This document shows, one piece after another, positions 20,401 through 31,200 of a stretch of DNA of 64,000 nt. Source of the DNA: Lichenostomus cassidix (taxonomy: Eukaryota; Chordata; Aves; Passeriformes; Meliphagidae). The DNA lies in assembly GCA_008360975.2 (NCBI GenBank), contig CM039196.1, positions 9,590,263 to 9,654,262 of the forward strand, read 5' to 3'. The position numbers were made by a program, and so were the translations under genes. The notes beneath the pieces are model-generated. The model ran no database searches, had not been told where the DNA came from, and worked only from the letters and a program-made list of their open reading frames with translations. How positions within the stretch are numbered: position 1 is the first letter of the stretch; each line of letters starts with the position of its first letter.

Positions 20401-23400
20401 CAGTGCCTCCCTCTCTTCTTTGCTGGGGTTTTTCTGCCTCTCATAGGCTTGGAACAGGATCTGTTGTGAGGCAGGACCCCACTTAAAGCGGTTTCTTCTT
20501 CCCTTCTTGGTGGGCAGGTCATCTCCCATGGGCTCGTCTGTCAGGATACCCTGGCCAGCATGTGTGAATTCTGTGGGCACAGAGGGGCAAGGGAATTTTT
20601 TCCTTGAAAACAATAGGGAGTAAGGATGAGCAAGGGAGAGCAGAGGCCTGTAGAAACCGAGACCAGAGAACAGTTGTTGCCATACTTACGCTGGGCCACC
20701 TCTCGCTGCTTCCGCACGTACCAGGTGTACAGGGCTGCCCGTTTCTGGGTCTTCATGGGAGTGCCCTTGTTGAGGTGTTGTGAGAGGTGGGATTGGTTCA
20801 GACCAGTAGTGTCCACCACCTCACGCTGAGGGATGTTGTGCTGCTGGAGGTAAGATTTCACCATCTTTGCTACTCGCCAGGGATCCTCTCTGGAAGGAAC
20901 AGAAAACACTTCTCAGGGGACAGAGATCAAACATCTGCTCTCAGCAGACCTGGATTTTGAGGAAGTATAGTGGTACCTCCTGAGGGGCACTCATCAATCA
21001 TCACCATCATGTTTGGTGAGGCCAGAGTGTCCACTGGCTGCAGGGGAAAACGTTGTTCCTCAATGTGGTACCTCACTCAGTTTTTATTCTGCATTCAGGG
21101 TAAAACTGCATGACATTGGAAATTAAGTGCAAAAGATGTAGCTCTGGCTTCCCTTGAACTGCTCTCTGTATGCACTTCCATCTGCCTTTAGGAGGAAACT
21201 TTGGTTACCAGGGGAATTTCCCAATACACAGAGGCAACCTCTCTCTTCCCTTTCCCTACATAACTTTTCTTCTCTATTCCTCCCCCTCTTTAAGGCAGAT
21301 GGGGTAGATGTGCTAAGTTGTCCAAGACAGACTGATTGTGATACTAGACTGAACTTGACTCATGCCCTGGTTCTCATCCAGGTTGGGTTGCCTTGCAATG
21401 ATGCAGCAAATGAAAACAGTCTGTCATTATACTGTGACAGAGCTGTGAGCATACAGCTCTGTATGCATATGTATATGACAAATCATCCAGGATTATGTTC
21501 TTACACATCTGCTACGTGTTACTCAAACACATGGATTCACACCTAGATCTACTCAAAGCTTCTAAGTGCAATACAGAACTACAGGCAAACCACTAATTCC
21601 TCCTATTGCCACCCTCCTTTGGGGGGCAGCTGAGGGAATAGAACTATTTGAGACCTGCTCAAAAATTTGAGAAACAGTTTGGGATTATATAATTAACATT
21701 AATCTCTGTTTCTTGTCATCTCCAGTTAAAATATCTGTGAAGGTTCCTGAGGAAACTAGAGAAAACATGACTATGACTTTGTTATGTGTATTGATTTCAC
21801 CACAGCTGAAAGTCACAGTAGAAATAAAGATGTGAAAAACAGTCAGTCTAAATCCAAACAGTGACACAGCACCTTTGCAGAATAGCCCCTGGCCCACTTT
21901 TAACAAGAGCATCCTTCTGTGTGAAATGCGTGGAGGAAATTGTTTGCAGTGCTGTAGGAAGGCATTGGTGTCACATTCAACACCAGCATCAAAGGAGCAG
22001 TGGGGAGAAAAAAGGTACCTAGGATCGTGCAGAAACTGTCACAAGAGCACACATGTCTGAGCAACAGGCAACAACTGTGCTGTTCATTCCTTTGTTGACT
22101 CAGGAGGTTGCCAGAGGCTGCACAGTGATAAGGAGGACAAAGTCCACACCTGTTCTCTCAGTACAAACACCCTTATCTCTGTACCCCTGCAGCCCCTCTC
22201 CCAGTGGCTGCCTAGTCCAAGGAGCAAGCTCCACAGCAGTTAAAGTGTGACACTAGCAGTGTCAGTTACAGCTTTTTGAAAAGCCCGCTTAAAATAGAAC
22301 ATTTGTTTCTCTTTTACATTGAAGCACTTGCTGTAGAGGCTTCTGGTTTTTAGCATCTTCCCTTAACCATCTTTGTCTTTCAAAAGCCTCAAATTGAGCT
22401 GAATTTAAGAAAACTTTTCTTTCCTCAGTATGTTTCTCCTTTTTTCTCACTTCCTAAAGCAGTCTTCTGTCTTTGTATTGTGGTAGTCTGGCCAGCACCT
22501 GCACCCTGCATTCATTGCTCAAGTCCCTGTATAGAGGAGAAAAGACTCTGACTGGCAACTTGGTCTCTTAGATTTGAGTTCTGGCTAAGATAGGAAGAGG
22601 AAAGACTGTGTTGCCACTGATGGAAGTCTCTGTTTTGTGTTAGTTCCTTTCTGCACCCCAGTTGAGCCAGCTTTGTCTCCCCTGTTGAGATCCTCACTTC
22701 TTTGTGGTGGGGATAGACCAGGAAGTGTGTGTGAGCCTCTTCTCACACTGGTTAACGACTTGTGGGTTTTGTCTTCTTTTGACACAAAGCAGGGAGCTTT
22801 GTGATGCAAAATAGTGCAGGGAATCTTAGTACAGTGTGACTTCCTAGGACAGTTGTATGAAATCCTGGCTACTCTGTACGTTGTCAAAGAGCAGTCTGCA
22901 AAATCAATGCAGCAAGTCCTTTAGGCCCAAGGCTACGCCACAGTCCAAGTGATGACAGTCTGGTCAGCTGAACCCTTGCCAAATGCATGTTCCACCTGCA
23001 GAGCCTCCATCACTGGTTAAGACACCAGAAGCTGAAGCCTTTGCTCTTTCACTGCCTATAAGACTGTCATTGACTGTCAGAAGGGAGGATTTCACTCTAA
23101 ACTGAGCTCTCCTTCTTGTTGTTACAGTCAAATCTCAATTGTTTCAGTGAGTCAGAACTGCACAATTGGCTCTGCCTTGCTCAAGCTCTCCTTCCCTGCC
23201 TCCAAGACTGTTTTCTGCTTTGTAGTTTCCCTTTCTCCGCAGATGCAAACTGTCTCCCCAGGGTCTTCTTCTTCAGGGTCTAATCTCTGTGTCCTAATTT
23301 GTCTCACACAGGTAGCTTTTACTTCCTTCTGAAGTCTTGCTCTCCTGCTCTCAGTTGCTTATTGCCACATGGGCTTAGCCCTTCTCCATGGCTCATCCCC

Positions 23401-26400
23401 ACCACAGGGGCTGGGGTCCTCTCTCCATGTCAGCTTCCCATTTTCTTAGTTCTGAGGTCACTTTTTAAGGGCGTTTTCACCTCCCTTTTGTTACCTGAAC
23501 AATAAGTAACCCAGGTAGTTAGTTATAAACTCAAAGGGAACAAGAGGCTGGTTGATAATTTATAGCAACATCTCAAATTTAAATGGAAAGTAAATATCAA
23601 GTTGTTAGCATTAAAGAAAACCCATTCCAGAGAGCCGGAGATGTAACATTCAGGGGACCTTCTCCCTCCTTCACTCTTCCTGACTTTTCTCTTTCTTTTT
23701 CCTTTGTTCTTTTCTTTCTTCTCCCCTTCCTCATTCTCTCTGTCTCTCCTTCTTTCCTGTTCTGTTCTCAGGTGAGAGAAGCCTTCATTTCCCTGAGGTG
23801 GGTTCTGAACTGCTGCTTTGGACCTGACCCTGCTCAAACAGAGGTTCAGAGCTGTGAAGTGCTCAGGACCATTCCCCAGCCCTTTCCACTGGAGCTACTA
23901 CACAACCCAGTGCACAGCCTGGAGCTGGGCTAGGCAGAGGGAAGGTAAGACCATCCATCCTGGCAGTGTTCCTCTCTGTTGAACTTGGCCAGGTTTGCCT
24001 CATCTTGGTTTATATGTGGAAATGAAAGGGGTGTGGCAGCTTCATCTCCAGATTCTCCAGCTAGAGCCATTCTAAGCAGGGGGAAAGACTGAACCTTTGT
24101 CATTATATATCTTTGTTTTCTTTTTTCCTCCTAGAAAACATGCTTTTATCCCTGCCTCCAGGGGAAATCTGTTGCTTATCTCAATTTCTCTCTTTCCTAA
24201 TGGAATTTCACCCCTTGCCCTACAGGTGGATTGTTGGTATACCTCTTTCCATTTGCTCTACCTGCAATAGTGTGATCTGTCCCTTCCCCCAAGGTAGCCT
24301 CCTTGCTTTATACTCTGGGAATATCTGGGAGTTTCTCTGCACAGCTCTACCTCCCTACTGAGTCATTTATTTCTTATCATAGATGCAATTTGTTTTCTGT
24401 GTGAATTGATATGGAAAGAATGTTTTTGTTCAAACTGTATGGGAGATTGGTGAGACATATGAAAGGACAAAATGAAATTATGTTAATCCCCCACTAGAGA
24501 AACCTTTATCTGAACTGCTTTCAGCATGTTTTCTCTGTAGGGACAAAATCCAATCATTACCCATGGGTGCACCCAGTCCTGTGGGTGTATCTTCTCTACA
24601 CACTGTTTTACTCAGCTTCAACCAGAGCTTTCCAAACTGTGCTTTCAACTTCAGTGGTTCTGTGAGGACATAGTTGGTGTCTTGGTGCTGTCAATTTTTT
24701 CCCTTTCCAGCTCCTGGAAAGCCTAATAATGGACACTTTTCCTGATTCTACTTTATAAGCAATGGCTGCAGTTACCACAAAGACTTTCTTGTACCAGCAA
24801 CAGCTGCCCACAAGTCAATCTCTCTTGTTAAAATCTGGTCTGCAGTATTAGATCAGGAATTGTTAATAATGCCCAAAGAGGCTTCTGTCTAAGGGCAGAA
24901 TTGTCTCCATCTGGTTTCTGCATTTGAAACCCTTGTGAAGATGCTGAAACAGGTTTGCAAGCACTGACATTTTGTTGGGAATCCCTGAGCATGGCAATTC
25001 TTGCCTGCCTTTCTTTTATCTATTGCTGGAAGTAATTTCTGTTATAGACTGTTCTGCCCTGCCTTAAGATACTTATAACACTGTTTTAAGGACATTACTT
25101 TTAGGCATCTATTAACAGAAATGTTTGATCTTAAAACCAAAAGAAGTTTATTAGTACGTAACAATTTCTTAGGGTGTTATCAACCCCTGATACTGGTTCA
25201 GATGCTTTGAATAGATTTTTAGACACACTGTTGCTCTGTTGAGAAGTCTGAAACATGTTAATGTAGACTTCCTACTATTTTCATTTTACCTTGATTAATT
25301 TTGATCTATTATAGACCTCCATAAGTGTATTTGTAATTTTTTGCTGAAACTGAGGCTTCTGGTCCCTTCATACTGTCCTCAACAGCAGAAGTTAATTGCT
25401 CTATCCTGTGGTGGGGGGGACTGATGACAGAGAACTCTGATATTTCAGAGTAAAGCTTTTGTAATTAAGAGCCAGTGTGAGGCTTAGGAAATCCCTGTCC
25501 TTGCTCAGTCCCCTGTGCTGTCTCAGGGGTTTAGGTAGGACCTAGAATTTCTGTACTTCAGTTTCCATTTGTGAAATAGCAATGCTGTTCAGCAGACTGT
25601 CTGGCTGTTCATCAGAAAGTATTAATGTCACAGGTTTGGAAGAGAGGTAAGACTCGTGGTGAGGCTGGTAAGCACAGGGATGACTGGCAGCAAAATCCTA
25701 GAAAGACAGGGAGGATCAGAAACCAGAAATGGTGCTGAAGTGAGGGTGACAGGAAGGAATTCCCTCCATCCGTGTGTCTGTTCTCAGATCACAGTGGATG
25801 GCACTTCAGTCCTGCTTCACCCATTCATTAGAGAAAAAGGGACAAGGCCAGGGGGTCTTCCTCAACTCCATGGCTTCCTTCCTGGAGAGATACTTGATGA
25901 ACCATCTAAAGTTAATGATCAAAAAGCTTATCAGGGTCTTTTCATCTATAAATTTATAAGACAAAAGAGAAATAATAAAGCCATTGGATAATTAGTAACT
26001 AGCCAGGGCCCGCCCGGTGCCACTGGGCTCAAACTACCCCAAGACCTGTACGCAGACTCAGGAGGATGAGAAGGAGACAAGGATGAGGGGAAGAAAAAGA
26101 GTGGGAGGCAGAAAGAGAATCAGCCAAGGAGACAACAATATGGGAGGAATAGCAGCAGAAACGAAAGTGAGGAGAGAAGGGAAATCAGTAAAAAGAACCT
26201 GAAGGATGTAAAGGAAGCAGAGAAAACACAAAAATGTGGTAGATCTGGAAGTGGGGAAGAAATGAGAGACATACTGGGCCAGGAAGAAGATGGAATTACT
26301 GGGAATGTTTCCCCCACCCAGGTAAGAGCTGATCCAGTGAATTTTCCTCTCTTGGGTTCTGCAGAATCATCAATTCCCAGTCTGCCAGGGAGCTTTCTTT

Positions 26401-27885
26401 TAAGTATTTGCAGCGAATGCTGACTCTTATCATGCTCTTTTTTTAGTTCTGGCCTTTTGTTGGTGGGATTTGGTGTTTGCTTCTGCTGTTACATTTTCTG
26501 TTGATTTCCTTTGCACGTGAGAGTGATCAGAAAGCCTGAGGCATTCCCTGGATGGATTTTTAGTGAATATTTTAAGTGCAGGATGTTGCTGCACCTCTGT
26601 CTTCTGTCAGCTTGTCATTTCAAAATAACCCCTAAGCAGACAAGAATCTGTTGTTCTAGATGGTAGGATGGGCCTGATCCTTGCTTGGACAAACCTCTTG
26701 GGTCTCCCATGAGGATTGTATCCCAGTAAGAATCCCAAATGGGAAACTGAGTGAATGTGTCTCTGAGTCTGGTTCTGAGGCTTATTGCAATGTTCAGGGA
26801 ACTTCCCCTGTCTTTTGATCTCAAAAATGCATGTATGCAAAGGCAAATTTGTGTGGCAGTAAACCCTGTAATTGTTGCTGCGTATCTACTTTGTAACTGT
26901 GACAGGCAGTGGATGGTGGAAGCAGAGTGTTCAGTCCAGGTTTTAACCTCTCGTGTATTTGGTGTGTGCTCTTTTTACAAGAAAAATCCCCACTGAAGTC
27001 AGGGAACTTGACACTCAGAAGAATTACAAGGATGAGGTCTCTTGATTTATCTTTGGCCAATAATCTATAGTAAATCCCAGTGAAATTAACAGTATAATTC
27101 TCTTTAAATACAGCAGGGAAGCATTACAACTTCACTTTATCATCCATACAAATATAGCACCAGCTCAGAGTGACCAGGTTTTTTTTTGCTTTTCTGATGA
27201 CTGAAATTGTGAATTCTATTAAAAATTTAAATCCTAAACCTTAGCATTCAGTCAGAGAGATGGGAGTTACACAGGCCTTGGACTATTCTGAAGCCTGATG
27301 CTATAAGCACATCAAATATGTAATCAGGCTCCATAGCTTCCTTCATGCATTTTAAGCAAGATAAAAGGAAAACCTGATCATTTATAAAGCATTTAGAGGT
27401 GTTCAGGGGTTGCTAGTCCTGGCATGGATGAAGACTGTGCAGCTAGATCAATTGTGAATACTAGGGACACTGTGGTGAAGGGGAAAGGAAAAGAGATTTA
27501 GAGGAAGAGTGCAAGAAAGCAGCAAAGAGGAGCAGTAAATCTGTCCTTACTGTAATAGTCTTTCCACCACAGCCTTCTGGTGAGCAGCCTCCTCAGGGCT
27601 CAAGTTTTCCAGCTCCTTCATTATTGGAGGGGTAAATTCCTCCCCATCATCTGAGGTTTCATCTTCAGATATCCTGGACTCCCCCATTCCATTGGGGAGG
27701 TTGGGGATGTCGGGACAGGGCTCCCCTTTCTCAGTCTGGAGGGCATTGATAGCGCGCTGACTTTCACTCTGGAGCCCGTAGGGTTCCGCTTCGCTCAGTG
27801 CCTTGATCAGGGTCTCCTTGGTCAGCCCCGACTCCAGCAGCGCTTCCAGCAGCTCCACTTGGAGATGAGTCAGCTTCGACACCAT
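14321..27885 (-). CDS. HNF1A: HNF1A, hepatocyte nuclear factor 1-alpha, ten exons
   Basis: HNF1A is a nuclear POU-homeodomain transcription factor that binds GTTAATNATTAAC-type sites as a homodimer, or as a heterodimer with HNF1B. It controls liver, gut, kidney and islet genes. Joining 27885-27551, 20889-20690, 20570-20384, 20081-19843, 19056-18899, 17483-17282, 16029-15838, 15581-15460, 15166-15025 and 14448-14321 gives 1,905 nt (634 residues; human has 631). Residues 1-33 are the dimerisation domain. About 94-184 is the POU-specific domain ([20 protein letters not shown]). About 200-280 is the atypical homeodomain with [10 protein letters not shown], an inserted loop and WFANRRKEE. The rest is the Ser/Thr/Pro/Gln-rich activation region ending MASSTQ. 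All introns are GT-AG. Exons 2, 3, 6, 7, 8 and 10 have the lengths I recall for human (200, 187, 202, 192, 122, 128). Confidence 0.97.
14449..15024 (-). other. HNF1A: HNF1A intron 9
   Basis: This is 576 nt with canonical ends. Nothing else is recognised in it. Confidence 0.85.
15025..15166 (-). CDS. HNF1A: HNF1A exon 9
   Basis: This exon encodes [20 protein letters not shown], then [20 protein letters not shown] and RLTSSPA. It is the most diverged coding exon, one codon shorter than human. The acceptor is TTTTCTCCAG and the donor GTAAGA. Confidence 0.93.
15460..15581 (-). CDS. HNF1A: HNF1A exon 8
   Basis: This exon encodes [20 protein letters not shown] then [20 protein letters not shown] and Q. 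It is 122 nt, as in human. The acceptor is CACGTACAG, with a modest pyrimidine tract, and the donor is GTAACA. Confidence 0.95.
15838..16029 (-). CDS. HNF1A: HNF1A exon 7
   Basis: This exon encodes [38 protein letters not shown] and [15 protein letters not shown], nearly identical to human. It is 192 nt. The donor is GTAAGA. Confidence 0.97.
16030..17281 (-). other. HNF1A: HNF1A intron 6
   Basis: This is 1,252 nt with canonical ends. A short (GTTT)n tract lies near 16,605-16,628. No other element is recognised. Confidence 0.85.
17282..17483 (-). CDS. HNF1A: HNF1A exon 6
   Basis: This exon encodes [20 protein letters not shown], then [18 protein letters not shown], ending [11 protein letters not shown]. 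The phase and the 202-nt length equal human. The acceptor is CTTCCCACAG and the donor GTGAGT. Confidence 0.97.
17484..18898 (-). other. HNF1A: HNF1A intron 5
   Basis: This is 1,415 nt with canonical ends. It contains the TGTAACA palindrome cluster at about 18,721-18,781 and nothing else that I recognise. Confidence 0.85.
18721..18781. repeat. TGTAACA/TGTTACA palindrome cluster
   Basis: A perfect 17-base inverted repeat, TGTAACA-TAT-TGTTACA (18721-18737), is followed within 45 bases by two more TGTAACA copies and by the imperfect palindrome GTCACGTATGAC. It lies inside HNF1A intron 5, and its role is unknown. Confidence 0.8.
18899..19056 (-). CDS. HNF1A: HNF1A exon 5
   Basis: This exon encodes [15 protein letters not shown]…, [18 protein letters not shown] and DTKL, part of the activation region. 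At 158 nt it is two codons longer than human. The acceptor is TGATGCAG and the donor GTAAGT. Confidence 0.95.
19057..19842 (-). other. HNF1A: HNF1A intron 4
   Basis: This is 786 nt with canonical ends. Nothing else is recognised. Confidence 0.85.
19843..20081 (-). CDS. HNF1A: HNF1A exon 4
   Basis: This exon encodes [20 protein letters not shown] (the extra homeodomain loop), the recognition helix [20 protein letters not shown], and the proline-rich start of the activation domain, ending SPSKVHG. At 239 nt it is one codon shorter than human. Confidence 0.96.
20384..20570 (-). CDS. HNF1A: HNF1A exon 3
   Basis: This exon encodes [13 protein letters not shown], the [10 protein letters not shown] nuclear signal and the first part of the homeodomain, ending LVEECNR. 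The acceptor is GCCCACAG and the donor GTAAGG. It is 187 nt, as in human. Confidence 0.97.
20690..20889 (-). CDS. HNF1A: HNF1A exon 2
   Basis: This exon encodes the core of the POU-specific domain, from [18 protein letters not shown] to [10 protein letters not shown]. The acceptor is CCTTCCAG and the donor GTAAGT. It is 200 nt, as in human. Confidence 0.97.
20890..27550 (-). other. HNF1A: HNF1A intron 1
   Basis: This is 6.7 kb and the longest HNF1A intron. It holds a pyrimidine-rich tract at 23,659-23,771 (plus strand) and a purine-rich tract at about 26,050-26,290. Open frames inside it have no recognisable product. Confidence 0.85.
23659..23771 (+). repeat. Long pyrimidine tract ending in CAG|GTGAGA
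   Basis: About 110 bases that are nearly all C/T on the plus strand end in TTCTCAG directly followed by GTGAGA, so an acceptor and a donor are juxtaposed. The host gene HNF1A is on the other strand. Confidence 0.75.
27551..27885 (-). CDS. HNF1A: HNF1A exon 1 (coding part)
   Basis: This exon encodes residues 1-111 and two bases of Gln112. It starts [20 protein letters not shown] (dimerisation helices). A variable acidic linker follows, then [20 protein letters not shown] at the start of the POU-specific region. The ATG context accATGG is strong. The donor is GTAAGG. Confidence 0.96.
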
Positions 27886-27942
27886 GGTCTTCAGCCTGGT
27901 GTCTCTTGGGCTTGAATTTCGGGTTATCCTGCTGCAGCTTCC

Positions 27943-27951
27943 CTACACCAT
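27943..27951 (-). promoter_or_regulatory. HNF1A: Minimal upstream ORF (ATG GTG TAG) in the HNF1A leader
   Basis: A two-codon ORF starts 66 bases before the HNF1A ATG in a strong context (aacATGG). It lies in the 5'UTR if transcription starts near 28,120, as the promoter layout suggests. Confidence 0.55.
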
Positions 27952-28106
27952 GTTCCCGAGGTAACACGCCCGACTGTCAGGAGAGTGGGCACAGCACAGC
28001 CTCCCGCCTTTACGCCCCCCCAAAAAAAACAAAATACAAAATTGAGCCACTTCAGACCCCCCACGACTGTCCTGAGCCAGTGCTGATAAAGGGACCCTTG
28101 GCTATC

Positions 28107-28114
28107 TGTTTACA
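28107..28114 (-). promoter_or_regulatory. HNF1A: Forkhead (FOXA-type) site in the HNF1A promoter
   Basis: On the minus strand CAATGTAAACAGA contains the FOXA core TGTAAACA. I recall the same block (CCAATGTAAACAGA) in the human HNF1A proximal promoter region. Occupancy is inferred. Confidence 0.55.
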
Positions 28115-28130
28115 TTGGAGCAAATGTAAA

Positions 28131-28160
28131 TTCTCCAAGGTTCATATTTATCTGTGTGCT
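28131..28160 (-). promoter_or_regulatory. HNF1A: Conserved AT-rich block of the HNF1A promoter
   Basis: On the minus strand this region reads AGCACACAG, ATAAATATGAACC, then TTGGAGAA. It closely resembles the human HNF1A proximal promoter as I remember it. ATAAATA could serve as a weak TATA-like element setting a start near 28,120. Confidence 0.5.
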
Positions 28161-28170
28161 TTAGCAAGTT

Positions 28171-28189
28171 ACTGAACTTTGGACTTCAG
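28171..28189 (-). promoter_or_regulatory. HNF1A: HNF4A-binding DR1 element of the HNF1A promoter
   Basis: On the minus strand CTGAAGTCCAAAGTTCAGT is the textbook HNF4 probe sequence from the HNF1A promoter, with two imperfect half-sites (AGTCCA, A, AGTTCA) in DR1 spacing. It lies 286-304 bases upstream of the ATG, matching the position of the human site, where promoter variants near c.-283 are linked to MODY3. It places HNF1A under HNF4A control, as in mammals. Confidence 0.85.
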
Positions 28190-28231
28190 CACTGCCGCAG
28201 CAGTTCACAAAGTGCAGAGGGAGAGAAAGCA

Positions 28232-28252
28232 GGGGGAGGGGGAAAGGGAGGG
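28232..28252 (+). other. G-quadruplex-type motif upstream of HNF1A
   Basis: Four G-runs (5, 5, 3 and 3 Gs) are separated by loops of 1, 3 and 1 bases. They sit in a purine-rich stretch (28,216-28,290) about 45 bases beyond the HNF4 site. Folding is inferred from the pattern. Confidence 0.6.
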
Positions 28253-28299
28253 AAGCAGGAGAGAGAAGGAGAGGAAAATGAAGGGATAGAAAGTCTGCA

Positions 28300-31200
28300 G
28301 CATGGAAAAGTGAGCTATGGAAAGAAAACTAGGAAGATGGGAATGGAGAAGCATGGCTTACTGCTGGCCCCATTCGTTTTGGAGGGGGAAGGAGGTGGAG
28401 TACCCAACAGGAAGAGCTGTGTTTGGCTGCCCATGGCTCAGGACAAGGTGCTGCCATTTGAATATCGCAAAACCTGCTTGGAGCTCTGGCACTGGTGAAG
28501 TACAGGCAGTGCCAGGCCCTGCCAAAGGCTTGGGCTGAGAAAAAGCCACACTGGCAGCTACATTGGCCTTTGAGCAGCCCCCAGCAGAGGAGTGTGACCA
28601 CTGGCTTTATGTGGACATTCCCAAGACTCGCAGCATGTTCTGGAGCTCCAGCTGACTTCTGTGGCAGAGCATCAAGTCTTAAGTGACTTTTTAATTTCTG
28701 GGTTTGGCTTGCTTGGTATCTTGATGTGCAAATACTAGTGGTACCTCCATTTTAACTTGCTATGTTTATTGCTCAGTTATGAGCAGGACCAGTGTTCCCA
28801 CATAATTCAGGGGTTGCAGGGCTTGCCCCTCTTAGCTTATGATTCAGGCATTTGATAAGGGATAGCCCTGGGCATTGGGTCATGCTCAAAGTCCCTGCTT
28901 TATTATCAACTGCCCTGCTGCTTCTCATGAGTGCTCTACACAGGCTTGTGGTTCCCCTTTATCATCTACCTCCATCCCTTCTTGATACCAGCCCTTCTTT
29001 GAGGTTTTGCTTCCTCCTGTTGGGTGATTTCCTAAAATATGATCCCTGCCTCATCTGGAGTCACCTGATACAGTTCTCCAGGAATCTTTATGACTAAATT
29101 GTCTTTTCTGGTCTGAAATAATATTAATTAATCTGTCAATTTTGAGTGGCTAAATTAGGGAGTAACACGAAGTGTACATGTGGGCTCCGTGCACGAGTGT
29201 CTCACGCAGATGATTCCTTGGAGGATGTAAACTATTGTCTCAATGGAGGCTTCCCGGGACAGCTGCCTGTGTCTGTGCACTCCCATCAAGCCTGAGCTAA
29301 ATGGAGCCTGGTAGGGCTGTCCCCAGATTGGGCAGTGTCCCAAGACAATGCTGCAGAGGACCTTGGCCTCTTTTCCTTTCTGGGCACCACTGGCCAAGCT
29401 CGCACCACTGGCCAAGCTCTCCAGGCGCCTGAGTCAGCAGCTGCAGGACAGAGCTCCTGCAGCCGGACCCTCCTCCCTCCAGGCACCGGGCGGGACTGTG
29501 TTAACTCTTGCCTTTTATTTCAGGTCTGCTCTGCGCCCAGAGCGCCACGGGCCCTCCCTGCAGGGCGTTAACAAAGCCCTAATGGATAGAGACGACTTCG
29601 CGTGGCTAAAAGAGAGTAACAATTCCGGGTCCCTGTGAAAACATTTATTGTAAGAAATTTTCACATGAGCATTAATGTAAAAAGACATCTTTAGCTTCTA
29701 AAGATTTTTTTGGGGTCATACTCTTAATAAAGAGTAAAGAGTGGGGAGCATTTTTTGGCATTGTACTGTCAGTGTGTTGATACAATTTCCATGCATTTTA
29801 TTTGTTATTAGTTTTCCTTTATTCCCCACCCCCCCCCCAGCAGACATGACAACATTGCTGGCTGATAACAATAATTTTCAATTGTAATTACAGTATCCAG
29901 GCATGACATACAGTTTCTGCATGATATGTCCTCATAATTCAAGGACTTTGCAAACAGACACAACAGATTGTGGAGCTCTTGCAATATGTGACAGAGGAGA
30001 TGCTGTCATTCTGTGTTACTTATTGCTGCCTCTCTTTGGCATGGTGATCTCTTTTACATAAACCAAGATGGAAATTATAACCACTGTTCTTGTTTTAAAA
30101 ATTGTCCATATTCTGTTGGTATATAAACCTGTTGAATGTTTGAGGGGGGATGGGAACACAGACCATTAAGTTTGAATAAAGAACAGCAATACTTGTCAAT
30201 GGAAGCTGCAAAGAGAGGAAAGCATAGCAACAAATTATCTGTCTATATTATGTGGTTTCAAGGATTCCTTATGCACCCAGAAGTCCTGATGCTGCTGCTT
30301 CTGCTTGCCTTGAAGACCTTCAGCTGTAGAAGCTTTTTTGAAACCAGTGAACTTTGAAGTCTGTAAAACCAGAAATGAACATCTGTTTGTATGTTAGGAC
30401 CTCCCTGAATGTTACAATTGGATGCCATGTGGAAAATGTGTAGCTGAATAAGGAAACCTTTCAAATACGAGGAGGAGGTAAATTTTCTCCACCACTTTAT
30501 CCTGAAGGGCTTTTTCCCTTGGTCTATTAGAATTGTCCATTTTAAACTACAGGAGCCTGGACAATTAGCAACAAACCAGAGAAACTTACCCACTTTCATA
30601 TTTTCATTCATTGAAACCTGCCAGGCTGTGCCAGTGAATGGTTAGTATATATCCTTGACTGTAACAATATCCCGGGCCATGACTGAATTCTCAAGTCACT
30701 CTGACTAATATGATCTTGGTAGTTGTGACAGGGGAAACTAAAGTTTGAAGACACCAAGTGATACCTGCTTGTTTTTCTCATGTTTGCAGTATTTGGTTTT
30801 GTATTAACTGTTCCAAAGTAATCCCTTCTCCCCTATATTTAATAAAGTGCATTACTTAATACCGAAAACACAGCATGAAAGTGTGAATGGGAACATAATA
30901 GGAACATTACTCCTATTTTACATGTACTGGTCTGTATTCTGCTTATTGCACTAGGGCAAACCCACAGTAAGGGACAGCAGAGTCCTGTGCACAGCATGGA
31001 AGGCAGAACAGACTCCCAAAGCCTGACTTCTGTATCAACACCATTTTCACTTTTGATGTTTTAAATTACTGAATTATATCCATTATTAAGTGTACATGAT
31101 GAAAAATACACTAATTTTCTGGGATAAAGCCAGTGTAATGTGGCTTCAAGGAGCATACAGAGAAAGAAAAAAACCCTAAATATATTTATGATAAATATGC

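Noticed and set aside
25656..25991. 111-codon plus-strand frame in HNF1A intron 1
   Set aside because: It has no recognisable homology, no splice or promoter support and mixed composition. A chance frame is likely.
26017..26317. Lys/Arg/Glu-rich frame in HNF1A intron 1
   Set aside because: It is explained by the purine-rich tract at about 26,050-26,290.
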